A stretch of 64,000 nt of DNA, taken from Kribbella sp. VKM Ac-2568 (GTDB lineage Bacteria; Actinomycetota; Actinomycetes; Propionibacteriales; Kribbellaceae). A program made the translations under genes and the position numbers. The number at the start of each line of letters is the position of its first letter. Positions within the stretch are counted from its first letter, which is position 1. Where the stretch lies: contig NZ_SLVF01000015.1 in assembly GCF_004345365.1 (NCBI RefSeq), positions 62,001 through 126,000 of the forward strand, given 5' to 3'. The notes beneath the pieces were generated by a model. The model did no database searches. It was not told the origin of the DNA and saw only the letters and a program-made list of their open reading frames with translations. This document shows, piece after piece, positions 25,666-34,000 of this stretch.

Positions 25666-25755
25666 GAGCATCCTGGTGAAATGCTCGCCCGGGTGCTCCA
25701 GCCTCCTGGTGAAAGGCTGGAACGGTTTGCCCCAGCCTCCTGGTGAAAAGCTGGG
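25666..25755. repeat. Three tandem hairpins with identical 9-nt loops and covarying stems
   Basis: Stem-loops at 25666-25686, 25698-25720 and 25731-25755 all carry the loop CCTGGTGAA. Stems differ but still pair: GAGCAT/ATGCTC, CCAGCCT/AGGCTGG and CCCAGCCT/AAGCTGGG (one mismatch). The period is 32-33 bp. They lie between two convergent genes. Confidence 0.85.
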
Positions 25756-25876
25756 ACAAGCTCTCGGTGTTTCTGAGTAAAAGATTGCCAGCCGGATGTT
25801 GCTCAGCCGTTGCCGGAATATGAAGCCTTGTTACTTGGGCCTGTGGCATAGATCTCAGTGCTCGCCTCCGGAGCTC

Positions 25877-27430
25877 TCAGCGCTCGGTCCGGACCGCCGC
25901 GATCTGGAGTTGCAAGGCGAGGCGTTCGCGCGGGTCGGACAGATCGAGCCGGGCGATCTCGCCGATGCGCTTCATCCTGTGCCGCAGCGTGTTCGTGTGT
26001 AGATGGAGCTCCTTGGCGGCCCGTTGCGGCTGGCCCGGGTAGTTCAGCCAGGCCTGCAGGGTGTCGACGAACGAGGTGTCGTGCTCGATGTCGTGCCGCA
26101 ACAATGTGGCCAGCGGCCCGTCCAGCTTGGTGGTGTCGAGCGAAGTGACCGCCCGATGCACGGTCAGCACGTGCCAGGCCTGCTCGACGCGGAGTGCCGG
26201 GCCGGGAGCCACCCCACGGCGTACAAGGCCGAGTAGTTCGACCGCCTCGGCTCGGGAGCTCGGGAGATCCGCGGGACCACGTGCGCGTCCGCCGGCCGCA
26301 GCCGTAGTACCGGGGGAGTCTTTGGCCAGATCTGTGACGAGCTTGCGGAGCCAGCGCCACGAACCAGGCCCGTCGCCGTCGGAGACGACCGCCAGGACTG
26401 TGCCGTCGAGGTCTGCCAGCTGTGGCTCGCTCCACCCGTGCCGGCGACCTGTCGACTCCCAGAGGTCCAGCTCCTGCGGTACGTCGTACCCAGGGGGCGA
26501 GCCGAGCGCCACCACACGCCACGGCTGAGGTGGCAGCCGTACGTCGACCGTGGTGTCGGGGGAGAACTGCCGGAGCACAGTGCGCAGGCGGTCGATGGCA
26601 CTGCGCCGGGCGACGTCCGCCTGAGCCCGCAGCCGCAGCATGTGCAGCGCGAGGACAGAGGCCGCGTTGCTGAGCTCGGCAGTCACCTCATCGCTCACCG
26701 GCCCGTCCACTACGGCCCAGATCGAGCCCAGCCACTCACCACCAGCCCGAACCGGTACTACGAGCCGCGGGCGGATGCCGTTCGGGCCATCGGGCACCAG
26801 GAACGGCTCGCTCGACCGGGCCAGGCGGCGGAAGATCCCCCGGGCGCGGAAGTGCGCAATGACCTCGGCCGGGACCCGGCGACCGACGATCGTGGAGACG
26901 CGGGTCGGGTCGGTGTCGGAGACGTCGTGCTGGGACGAGTAGGCCAGTACCCGGGATTGGTTGTCTTCGATGGTCACCGGTGCGTCCACGATGGCTGCGG
27001 CGGCGTCCGCCAGGGCGAAGAGCTCCTGGTGGACGCCGGCGTCACCGGCAGCGGGGGAGTCGGGTGCGGCAGCGCGGTCGATCACGCCGCGCAGTAGCCA
27101 GACCACGTGGGCCCAGGTGACGGTCGGCTGCAGCGCGATCAGAGTGAGGAGCCAGCGCTCGGCTGTGGCGACCACTGCGGGGTCGTTGGCGAGCGCGGTA
27201 CGCAGGACGATGCCGGAGGCGTTGCCGGCGGCACAGCGCTCGACTAGTTCGATTGCCTCCTCGGCGTTGCGCAGACCCAGCCCCAGTACCAGGTCGCCGG
27301 GCTGACCTGTGGCAGGCTCCTGCGGGTCCGCCAGGAAGACGTCCCGGACCTCGCCGTCGCCATGACCGGTGACGACGACCTCGAACAGGGCCGGTCCGAC
27401 GGCAACGACCAGGTCAGGCGCAGTGATCAT
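25877..27430 (-). CDS. PucR-type transcriptional regulator
   Basis: 517 residues. A central GAF-like region (about 140-270: VTIEDNQSRVLAYSS...RPRLVVPVRAGGEWLGSIW) is followed by the C-terminal PucR HTH (HLHTNTLRHRMKRIGEI near 485). PucR proteins control purine, amino-acid or lipid catabolism in response to small ligands. It is divergent from a DadA-like dehydrogenase, the probable target. The start at 27430 lacks a strong ribosome site. Confidence 0.9.
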   Translation of the reverse strand: MITAPDLVVAVGPALFEVVVTGHGDGEVRDVFLADPQEPATGQPGDLVLGLGLRNAEEAIELVERCAAGNASGIVLRTALANDPAVVATAERWLLTLIALQPTVTWAHVVWLLRGVIDRAAAPDSPAAGDAGVHQELFALADAAAAIVDAPVTIEDNQSRVLAYSSQHDVSDTDPTRVSTIVGRRVPAEVIAHFRARGIFRRLARSSEPFLVPDGPNGIRPRLVVPVRAGGEWLGSIWAVVDGPVSDEVTAELSNAASVLALHMLRLRAQADVARRSAIDRLRTVLRQFSPDTTVDVRLPPQPWRVVALGSPPGYDVPQELDLWESTGRRHGWSEPQLADLDGTVLAVVSDGDGPGSWRWLRKLVTDLAKDSPGTTAAAGGRARGPADLPSSRAEAVELLGLVRRGVAPGPALRVEQAWHVLTVHRAVTSLDTTKLDGPLATLLRHDIEHDTSFVDTLQAWLNYPGQPQRAAKELHLHTNTLRHRMKRIGEIARLDLSDPRERLALQLQIAAVRTER

Positions 27431-27448
27431 GAGGTTATTGTGCTCTCG

Positions 27449-27473
27449 CCACTGTCATTTCGCCTATCAGTGG
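27449..27473. promoter_or_regulatory. Inverted repeat CCACTG-N13-CAGTGG
   Basis: It is centred in the 90-bp region between the divergent PucR and DadA-like genes and is a candidate operator. Confidence 0.4.
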
Positions 27474-27520
27474 TGTGATCGCACCATGACAGGGCTCGCG
27501 GCGCGACGCACCATCGATGC

Positions 27521-28798
27521 ATGGTCGCTGTTGGTTCTTCCGCGCAGAGCACTCACATCGTTCCCGACCGGGTCGCCGTCGTCGGCGCCGGCATGGTCGG
27601 CCTCGCCACCGCCTGGTTCCTCCAGGAGGCCGGCATCGAGGTCACCGTGCTGGATCGCGAAGGCGTCGCCGCTGGTGCCTCCTGGGGCAACGCGGGCTGG
27701 CTCACCCCCGGCCTCGCCACCCCGCTGCCGGAGCCGGCTGTCCTGAAGTACGGCATCGGCGCGGTGCTCAGCCCCTCGTCGCCGGTCTACGTACCGCCGA
27801 CGGCGAGCCCGCGACTGATCTCCTTCCTGACCCGGTTCGCTCGCAACAGCACCGCCGGACGCTGGAAGACCGCGATGGAGGCACTGGTGCCGATCAATCG
27901 GCAGGCGCTGAACGCGTTCGACGCGCTGGCCAAGGCCGGCGTCGAGGCCGAGACGTACGAGGCGAAGTCCTTCCTCGCCGCCTACCGGACCGAGGCCGAG
28001 CGGACCGTGCTGCTCGAGGAGATCGAGCACATCCACGCGGCCGGCCAGGGCATCGAGTTCGAGGCGATCAGCGGCGACGACGCCCGCGAGATCGAGCCGT
28101 CGCTGTCCGACGAGATCGGCGCCGCGATCCGGCTGCACGGCCAGCGCTTCATCAACCCGGGCGAGTACGTGCACATGCTGGCCGACTCGGTCCGCGCCCG
28201 CGGCGGCAACATCGTCACCGGCGTCGTCGTGAAGGACATCGTCGACGAGATCCGCGGCGTCCGCATCGTCACCGCCGACGGCGAGAGCACCCCGTACGAC
28301 GCCGCGGTGATGGCCACCGGCGCCTGGCTCGGCGATCTGGCCCGGCAGTTCGGCGTCCGGACCGTGGTCCAGGCCGGTCGTGGTTACAGCTTCAGCGTGC
28401 CGATCGCACACGTGCCGGCCGGCCCGGTGTACTTCCCGGCGCAGCGGATCGCCTGCACGCCGCTGGGTGACCGGCTCCGCGTCGCCGGGATGATGGAGTT
28501 CCGCAAGCCCGACGCCAAGCTCGACCCGCGCCGGATCAACGCGATCGTGGAGGCGGCCCGGCCGCTGCTGCGCGACGCCGACCTGGACGCCCGCACCTTC
28601 GAGTGGGTCGGCCCGCGCCCGTGCACCCCGGACGGCCTGCCGCTGATCGGCGCCACCTCCTCGCCGCGCGTCTTCGCCGCCGGCGGCCACGGCATGTGGG
28701 GTATCACGCTCGGCCCGATCACCGGCCAACTCCTCGCGGAGACGATCACCACCGGCCGCACCCCGGTCGAACTGGCGCCGTTCAACCCACTGCGCTGA
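27521..28798 (+). CDS. D-amino-acid dehydrogenase-like FAD oxidoreductase (DadA family)
   Basis: 425 residues. The FAD-binding motif is VAVVGAGMVGLATAWFL at 18-34, then the DAO-family DREGVAAGASWGNAGWLTPGL and the C-terminal GPRPCTPDGLPLIGA...GHGMWGITLGP, all as in DadA/GlyOX proteins that oxidise D-amino or cyclic imino acids and pass electrons to the membrane chain. The ATG at 27521 has no clear ribosome site. It is single and divergent from the PucR regulator. Confidence 0.9.
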   Translation: MVAVGSSAQSTHIVPDRVAVVGAGMVGLATAWFLQEAGIEVTVLDREGVAAGASWGNAGWLTPGLATPLPEPAVLKYGIGAVLSPSSPVYVPPTASPRLISFLTRFARNSTAGRWKTAMEALVPINRQALNAFDALAKAGVEAETYEAKSFLAAYRTEAERTVLLEEIEHIHAAGQGIEFEAISGDDAREIEPSLSDEIGAAIRLHGQRFINPGEYVHMLADSVRARGGNIVTGVVVKDIVDEIRGVRIVTADGESTPYDAAVMATGAWLGDLARQFGVRTVVQAGRGYSFSVPIAHVPAGPVYFPAQRIACTPLGDRLRVAGMMEFRKPDAKLDPRRINAIVEAARPLLRDADLDARTFEWVGPRPCTPDGLPLIGATSSPRVFAAGGHGMWGITLGPITGQLLAETITTGRTPVELAPFNPLR

Positions 28799-28811
28799 GG
28801 CCCGATGCAGC

Positions 28812-28874
28812 GAGAGCGTGGCTCCCCGGGTCGCCGTCCCTTGCACGGCGCAAGACCCCCGGAGCCACGCTCTC
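28812..28874. terminator. Composite 14-bp hairpin with an inner stem
   Basis: GAGAGCGTGGCTCC (28812-28825) pairs with GGAGCCACGCTCTC (28861-28874); the loop contains GCCGT/ACGGC. It follows the DadA-like gene by 13 bases. Confidence 0.8.
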
Positions 28875-28968
28875 TGGCTTCTGAGAGCGGTTGCTCGCTC
28901 TTGCCTGCGGCTCGCCCTCGGGGGACCATCGTCCGAACCTTCTGACGGACCAGGGCCGGGGATGAACA

Positions 28969-29808
28969 GTGGTACAGAAGCCTGACGGAGACCCAGGACC
29001 ACCTGCTCCGGCCAAGTACGGACAAGTCCCGCGGCCGATGCCCGACGACGACAGAGTCTGGCTGGAAATCGCGCCCAAAGTGCTTGAGGTCGTCTACCGC
29101 ACGATCTGCCTGCTCGCGGGTTTCGCGCTGCTGGTCAGCGGTATCGTCGGGTTGTTCACCGGGTCCGACACCGGAGCGTTGATAGCGGTACTGGTAGCGG
29201 GCGCCGTGCTCCTGCTGCTGCCGTCAATCGTCGACCGGCTGAGTTCAGCGGCCGTCGGTAGCGTCATCATCGATCTCGTCGAGCAGGTTGTGGATGCCGG
29301 AGCCCGGCAAAGTGCTCAAACCCTGCAGAAGCTCGGGCTCGACCGTCAGATCGACACGTATGCCCGCATCTACACCGAGCTCAGCGGTGACACGTACCAG
29401 GACATCCGGGCTCAGCTCCTGGACCGGATCGTGGCTCAGGTCGCCGCCGCGTCCGCGGTCGAGAAGTTCGACAAGGCCGAGGTCAGGTCGATGTTCTTCA
29501 AGGGGACGCCGGTGATGCGGGTGATGGCTCTGGGGCTGATGAAGGGCGATCTGTCCCTGGTGGATGCCGACGTTCTGCTCGAGAGCGTCTCGAGATCACT
29601 CACCGGGAACGAGCAGTACCATGCGTTGGACCTGACCTTGCGGGCGTGGGATCGCCTCGCGTCCCCAGAGCGCCAAGCTCTGAAGGCGGCGGCTGGGCGC
29701 AGCGTTCATCTCCAGCAGGGGTCTGCTCGCCGGACCCTGGCAGACACGCTTCAGGTGCTCCCGGACGCCGGCGGTACTGCAAACCCGCCAACGCGATACA
29801 GCGAGTGA
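28969..29808 (+). CDS. Membrane protein of unknown function
   Basis: 279 residues from GTG 28969. A Pro-rich cytosolic start (1-35) is followed by two adjacent membrane helices (about 44-62 and 66-86), then an all-helical soluble domain (about 95-265) with Asp/Leu/Arg heptad-like patterns (QTLQKLGLDRQIDTYARIY; LLDRIVAQVAAASAVEKF). No family is recognised and no catalytic motif is visible. It stands alone before a repeated terminator region and thioredoxin. Confidence 0.65.
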   Translation: MVQKPDGDPGPPAPAKYGQVPRPMPDDDRVWLEIAPKVLEVVYRTICLLAGFALLVSGIVGLFTGSDTGALIAVLVAGAVLLLLPSIVDRLSSAAVGSVIIDLVEQVVDAGARQSAQTLQKLGLDRQIDTYARIYTELSGDTYQDIRAQLLDRIVAQVAAASAVEKFDKAEVRSMFFKGTPVMRVMALGLMKGDLSLVDADVLLESVSRSLTGNEQYHALDLTLRAWDRLASPERQALKAAAGRSVHLQQGSARRTLADTLQVLPDAGGTANPPTRYSE

Positions 29809-29903
29809 TTTCTGACCGATAAGTGGGTTTGGCAGGCAAAATCGACCGGTATTCGACCGGAAATTGCAGAAGCCCGACCTCAATCCGGGCGAACGCAGTG
29901 GCC

Positions 29904-29998
29904 CCGACCGGTATCCGGTCACAAATGCAAGAGGCTCCGACCGGTATCCGGTCACAAATGCAAGAGGTCCCGACCGGTATCCGGTCGGGACCTCTTGC
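29904..29998. repeat. 33-bp tandem repeat ending in an 18-bp terminator stem
   Basis: Units starting CCGACCGGTATCCGGTC lie at 29904, 29937 and 29970 (period 33), with a diverged relative near 29840. The last unit forms the terminator hairpin listed separately. Confidence 0.85.
29960..29998 (+). terminator. Strong 18-bp stem terminator
   Basis: GCAAGAGGTCCCGACCGG pairs perfectly with its complement around TAT, followed by GGGTTTT. It separates the membrane protein from the convergent thioredoxin gene. Confidence 0.9.
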
Positions 29999-30033
29999 GG
30001 GTTTTGCGACTCTGAGTGAGCCGTCACGCCACG

Positions 30034-30423
30034 TCAGTGGGTGTGGGGCTCGCTGCCGTGCTCGGCCTCGTGGGCCGCGATCTGGGCCCGGACCTCTTCC
30101 ATGTCGACCGCGCGCAACTGGGAGATCAGGTCCTCCAGCGCGGCGGCGGGCAGGGCGCCCGGCTGGGAGTACAGGACGACACCGTCACGGACGGCCATCA
30201 GCGTCGGGATGGAGCTGATCTGGAACGCCTGAGCGAGCTCCGCCTGGGCCTCCGTGTCCACCTTGCCGAACGTGATGTCCTCATGCGTCTCAGACGACTT
30301 CTCGTACACCGGCCCGAACATCTTGCACGGGCCACACCAATCTGCCCAGAAGTCCACCAGGACGAGCCCGTCGGAACCGACGACCTTGTCGAAGTTCTCC
30401 TGGGACAGCTCGACCGTTGCCAC
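30034..30423 (-). CDS. trxA: Thioredoxin
   Basis: 129 residues. The thioredoxin fold has DFWADWCGPCK with redox Cys30 and Cys33, and cis-Pro in SSIPTLMAVRDG. It reduces protein disulfides in the cytoplasm. The C-terminal extension of about 20 residues is acidic and His-rich (AAHEAEHGSEPHTH), longer than E. coli TrxA. GTG 30423 has GGAGG six bases upstream. It is probably one of several thioredoxins, so the symbol means the family only. Confidence 0.9.
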   Translation of the reverse strand: MATVELSQENFDKVVGSDGLVLVDFWADWCGPCKMFGPVYEKSSETHEDITFGKVDTEAQAELAQAFQISSIPTLMAVRDGVVLYSQPGALPAAALEDLISQLRAVDMEEVRAQIAAHEAEHGSEPHTH

Positions 30424-30513
30424 TACGACCTCCGAAGTTAGACGAATACGACCCTTACAACAGCGCGGGGCCCCCGAGTTGTTCCCCAGCCCCGCGCCGG
30501 GCCGTACGGAGTA

Positions 30514-31389
30514 CTAGATCGGGATGTTCACGAACGGAGAAGCGTAGTCCTGCACCTCGTCCAGGATCGCCGCGGCGTCCTCCGGGCTGAGGTCGGCGCG
30601 CTCGCGCTCCGCAACGACCATCTGCTGCAGCAGCCGCGTCTCGCCGGCGGTGGCAAGCCCGGTGATCTCTGGGTGACCATTGAGTAGCCATGCTGTCGCG
30701 GCCGTCACATAACGCTGTTCGTCGAACGGCCGGTACCAGGTGTCGTAGGTTTTCTCCTCGCCCTCGGCCCAATTCCGCCTCGCGATCATCTTGATCGTCA
30801 TCAGCGCCGCGTCGGAGGCCTTGACAGCTTCTACCAGCTCTGCGTACTCATCGGCGTACTTCGGATCCGTCGACAACCGGTAGTTCAGCGGGGTCAGAAC
30901 GCTGTCGAAATCGAACCGTCGGAGCCCCTCGCGGTGCACCGACGGCGCCTCCGCGGTGTGGCCGGTGATCCCGATGGCGGACACCATGCCTTCTTCCTTG
31001 GCGCGGACCGCGGCCTCGAGCGAACCGCCCTTGCCGGTGACGAGGTCGAGGTTCTCCAGGTCGCACACCGCGTGCATCTGGATCAGGTCGACGCGGTCCG
31101 TCTGCAGCCGCTCCAGCGAGCGGTTGATCTCCGACCACGCCTCTTCATAAGTACGGCGTCCGGTCTTGGTGGCCAGGAAGATCCGGTCCCGGATCTCTCC
31201 CATCCGCGGCCCGAGCCTCAGCTCGGCGTCGCCGTAGTCGGCCGCCACGTCGAAGTGGTTGATGCCGGCGTCGAGGGCCTCCTGGATCGACGCGTCGGCA
31301 CGATCCTGGTCGACACCGCCCAGCGAAGCCGCACCGTAGATCAGTACCGAGCTCTGGTGTTCCAGGCGCCCGAGTCGACGAGTCTCCAT
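30514..31389 (-). CDS. Aldo/keto reductase
   Basis: 291 residues from ATG 31389 (GGAAGGA seven bases upstream). The AKR tetrad is visible: Asp and Tyr in FDVAADYGD, Lys in LATKTG and His in IQMHAV. The C-terminal half is less like sugar reductases (RRNWAEGEEKTYDTWYRPFDEQRYV). This resembles AKRs annotated as uncharacterised oxidoreductases in actinobacteria. It is read away from the conjugation-like operon. Confidence 0.88.
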   Translation of the reverse strand: METRRLGRLEHQSSVLIYGAASLGGVDQDRADASIQEALDAGINHFDVAADYGDAELRLGPRMGEIRDRIFLATKTGRRTYEEAWSEINRSLERLQTDRVDLIQMHAVCDLENLDLVTGKGGSLEAAVRAKEEGMVSAIGITGHTAEAPSVHREGLRRFDFDSVLTPLNYRLSTDPKYADEYAELVEAVKASDAALMTIKMIARRNWAEGEEKTYDTWYRPFDEQRYVTAATAWLLNGHPEITGLATAGETRLLQQMVVAERERADLSPEDAAAILDEVQDYASPFVNIPI

Positions 31390-31575
31390 GCCAGTCCTTC
31401 CGAAGGTCTGCCGGTCGCTCAGAACACTAGTACTTTGACCCCGAGCCACGGGAGAGTTTTCCACAGGTCGGACGTGGGTACCGGTTACTATCTGTGATCA
31501 GTTGGATCGTCCTGCCTACCATGTTGTTCGCACGGATATTCGAACCCTGTCGGGTCCGTATGGCAAGGTTTGCGC

Positions 31576-31598
31576 TGCCTGGTCGACCAGACCAGGCA
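31576..31598. promoter_or_regulatory. Inverted repeat TGCCTGGT-N7-ACCAGGCA
   Basis: Perfect 8-bp arms, 14 bases before a strong ribosome site (GGAGAGGAG) and about 200 bases before the conjugation-like operon; a candidate operator or leader hairpin. Confidence 0.45.
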
Positions 31599-31611
31599 TG
31601 GGAGAGGAGTT

Positions 31612-31785
31612 ATGGAGACGGTAGCGAAGCTGTCACGCTTCACCCGTAGATGTGCGGCGAGCGCAGAAGCGGGTAACAGTATGGCTGCAGGGTGCGATGG
31701 AGCATCCGGATCCTGGTCTCAGGTCTCCCGGCGGACAGTCGCTTGCCGTATCCTCCCGGCTACTGTCCGCATAACTGCTGTCTGA
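31612..31785 (+). CDS. Possible small basic protein ahead of the secretion-like operon
   Basis: A 57-residue frame from ATG 31612 to TGA 31785, with an excellent GGAGAGGAG site four bases upstream. It ends 13 bases before the first operon gene. The peptide (METVAKLSRFTRRCAASAEA...) is basic with three Cys and no known domain. It could be a leader peptide or chance; codon bias is weak. Confidence 0.35.
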   Translation: METVAKLSRFTRRCAASAEAGNSMAAGCDGASGSWSQVSRRTVACRILPATVRITAV

Positions 31786-31798
31786 GGGGCGGGTAGCG

Positions 31799-33106
31799 AT
31801 GAGTTGGTGGCGCACGTTGCTGAATCTGCCGCCAAAAGGTGAGCACTGGGCAGACCAGCGGCGCACGAAGAAGCCGCGCAGGCAAGGCCCGCAGAACACC
31901 GCGCCGGAGTGGTGGTCACACCCCGACGGCCCGGTGTCGCCTACGCCTCGCCAGGCGCAGGGAGTAGCGGCGCAGTACAGCGCGCCCCCGCCGCCGAATT
32001 CCGGTGGGGTGATGGCGCCACCTCGCCGCCCCCAACAGCCGGGCACCCAGCCGCCGGGCACCCAGCAGCCGGGCACCCAGCCACCGGCAGCGCAGCCGCC
32101 GGCCGCCCGAACTCCGCAGGCGCAGGGCCAGGCCACTCGTCCGCCCGAGCGACTCCGCCAGCGATCCCCGCACGGTGTGCACGCGCCCCCCGGCCCGGTC
32201 CGCCAACCCCTCGAGCCGAGTCAGCCCCCGTGGTCGACCGAGCCCGAATCGAGTTTTTCCACCTGGGCGCGCAGATTCTTCCGCGGCCTGGTGGTCGCAG
32301 TACTCCTGCTGGCAGCGATCAGCGGGGTGCGGTCCTGGATCCGTCCGAACACACCGCCCTCGACCGTCGTCAGCGGGCAGTCCGGGTTCCCGGCCGACGA
32401 GGCCCGCGCGGTCGCCACGCGGTACGCGGTGTCCTATCTGAACTGGGACGAGGCGAACGCCGACGCGCGTCCGGCCTCGATCAGCCTGGACCTGGCCGCC
32501 GGCCTGGACGCCCGGGTCGGCTGGAACGGCCGCGGCAAGCAGACCGCCAACGCGGCCTACCCGGGTGAGGTCAAGGTCGATCAGAGCGGCGTGACGGCGG
32601 TCGTGGACGTGCGGGTGCAGGTGCGCGCGTTCACGAAGAGCGGCAGCAGTTGGGTGCCCGGCGCCTACACCTGGCAGCGCGTCGCCGTACCGGTCGCGCG
32701 GACGTCGTCGCGGATCGTCGCCAGCGGTCCGCCGTCGTTCGTGGCGGACGAGCGGGCTGCGCTGCCGGACAACATGCCGGAGGCGGGTGCGCCGGACGAC
32801 GACCTGACCGCGGCCACCTTGAAGGACGCCGAGGCCTTCTTCAGTGCGTACGCCGAGTCCGACGCCAAGGTGGAGGCGGTGACCGCGCCCGGCGCGGCCA
32901 TCAGCAGCCTGAACGGCGTGGTGAAGCTGGACAAACTGAAGGACTGGCAGGTCTATACCGGAAACGATGACGAGCGCCGGGCGACGGCGTCCGTCACCTG
33001 GGACGGTGTCGGGGACACCACCCTCGACCAGACCTACTCGCTCACTCTTCGGCGTACTGTCGCCGCGGACGGAGCACAGCGATGGCAAGTGGCAGCCGTC
33101 GGATGA
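31799..33106 (+). CDS. TcpC-like conjugal transfer protein (VirB8-like fold)
   Basis: 435 residues. Residues 1-155 are cytosolic and Pro/Gln-rich, with near-repeats of PGTQ/PGTQQ at about 80-95. One membrane helix is at about 162-180, followed by two NTF2-like halves outside (about 190-310 and 335-435), the layout of TcpC/VirB8 proteins. In T4SS these bridge the inner-membrane complex. It is the first gene of the operon. Confidence 0.8.
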   Translation: MSWWRTLLNLPPKGEHWADQRRTKKPRRQGPQNTAPEWWSHPDGPVSPTPRQAQGVAAQYSAPPPPNSGGVMAPPRRPQQPGTQPPGTQQPGTQPPAAQPPAARTPQAQGQATRPPERLRQRSPHGVHAPPGPVRQPLEPSQPPWSTEPESSFSTWARRFFRGLVVAVLLLAAISGVRSWIRPNTPPSTVVSGQSGFPADEARAVATRYAVSYLNWDEANADARPASISLDLAAGLDARVGWNGRGKQTANAAYPGEVKVDQSGVTAVVDVRVQVRAFTKSGSSWVPGAYTWQRVAVPVARTSSRIVASGPPSFVADERAALPDNMPEAGAPDDDLTAATLKDAEAFFSAYAESDAKVEAVTAPGAAISSLNGVVKLDKLKDWQVYTGNDDERRATASVTWDGVGDTTLDQTYSLTLRRTVAADGAQRWQVAAVG

Positions 33107-33155
33107 CCACTGCAGACTGCCGTCGGATGACCAGAGCACCAAAGGAGATACCGCA

Positions 33156-33443
33156 ATGATGACTCAGCAACTGGCCGCGAGCGTGGTTCAGCTCGTCGCG
33201 CCGCTGGCAGACCCCAACGTCCCGACCGGCGCGGATTTCAAGGACTGGGTCCTGGTCGTCGCGGGGAACATCTTCATCGCGATCCTCGTGTTGCGCGCCA
33301 TCGGGCACTATTTCAAGCGCGAGTGGGGCGAGCTGTTCGGCCACATCGCGGCCGGGGTGCTCGTGGGCGGCCTGATCTACGCCAACAACCAGACGATCAA
33401 CGTCCTCAAGGGCTTCTGGGGATTGCTGTCCGGGGGTAGCTGA
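33156..33443 (+). CDS. Small two-helix membrane protein (TcpD-like position)
   Basis: 95 residues from ATG 33156 with AAAGGAG ten bases upstream. Two hydrophobic segments (about 30-47 and 63-82) flank a basic loop (HYFKREWGEL). Size, topology and position between the TcpC-like and TcpE-like genes suit a TcpD- or VirB2/B3-like component. The assignment is positional. Its stop overlaps the next start (TGATG). Confidence 0.7.
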   Translation: MMTQQLAASVVQLVAPLADPNVPTGADFKDWVLVVAGNIFIAILVLRAIGHYFKREWGELFGHIAAGVLVGGLIYANNQTINVLKGFWGLLSGGS

Positions 33444-34000
33444 TGCGCGTCGGTCGTACCCTGACCCACCACTTCGAGATCGAGACCCGGCAGTACGACC
33501 TGCTGGGCATCGACCTGGGAGAAGGCGCCCGGCGCCGGATGATCATCTTCGGTGCGGTGATCATCCTGGTCTGGATCGCGCTGCTCGTCCCCATCATCGG
33601 GGTTCCGATGAAGTCCACCGTCAGCCTTTACGTCGTGCCGCCGTTCGTGATCACCGCCTTCGGCTGGCGTGCGGGCAAGCACCATGAACGCCGTCGCCGC
33701 GTAACCGAGTGGGCGCTCGCCGTCCGCTACGCGTTGCGCGCCCATCGCCCGATCATCGGACTCGGTGCCCGGGCCGCCGACAAGACGGAGTACCTGCCAT
33801 GGCGCGAGCGCGTCGCGGCCCAGAAGATGGCCGGTCTGGCGAAGGCCAGGGTGACGCCGGAATGGGAACGCGAGGCCGTGGTGGAGCTTGACCCGCAGGT
33901 CCGCGCCGGCGCGGACATCACCGTGAACCAACGGGCCCGCCTGCTGGGGGCGGACCACGTGCAGAGGGTCAGTCGCAGGACGTCAGGGAAGAGGAACTGA
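33443..34000 (+). CDS. TcpE-like conjugal membrane protein
   Basis: 185 residues. A short cytosolic start (FEIETRQYDLLGIDLGEG) is followed by two membrane helices (about 35-52 and 58-75) and a basic cytosolic domain with the segment DKTEYLPWRERVAAQKM. TcpE and PrgI-type proteins sit next to the VirB4 ATPase in Gram-positive T4SS, as here. Both ends overlap neighbours by one base. Confidence 0.75.
   Translation: MRVGRTLTHHFEIETRQYDLLGIDLGEGARRRMIIFGAVIILVWIALLVPIIGVPMKSTVSLYVVPPFVITAFGWRAGKHHERRRRVTEWALAVRYALRAHRPIIGLGARAADKTEYLPWRERVAAQKMAGLAKARVTPEWEREAVVELDPQVRAGADITVNQRARLLGADHVQRVSRRTSGKRN

Noticed and set aside
25666..25755. Possible CRISPR array
   Set aside because: Units are 32-33 bp with no spacers, stems vary and no cas genes are present.
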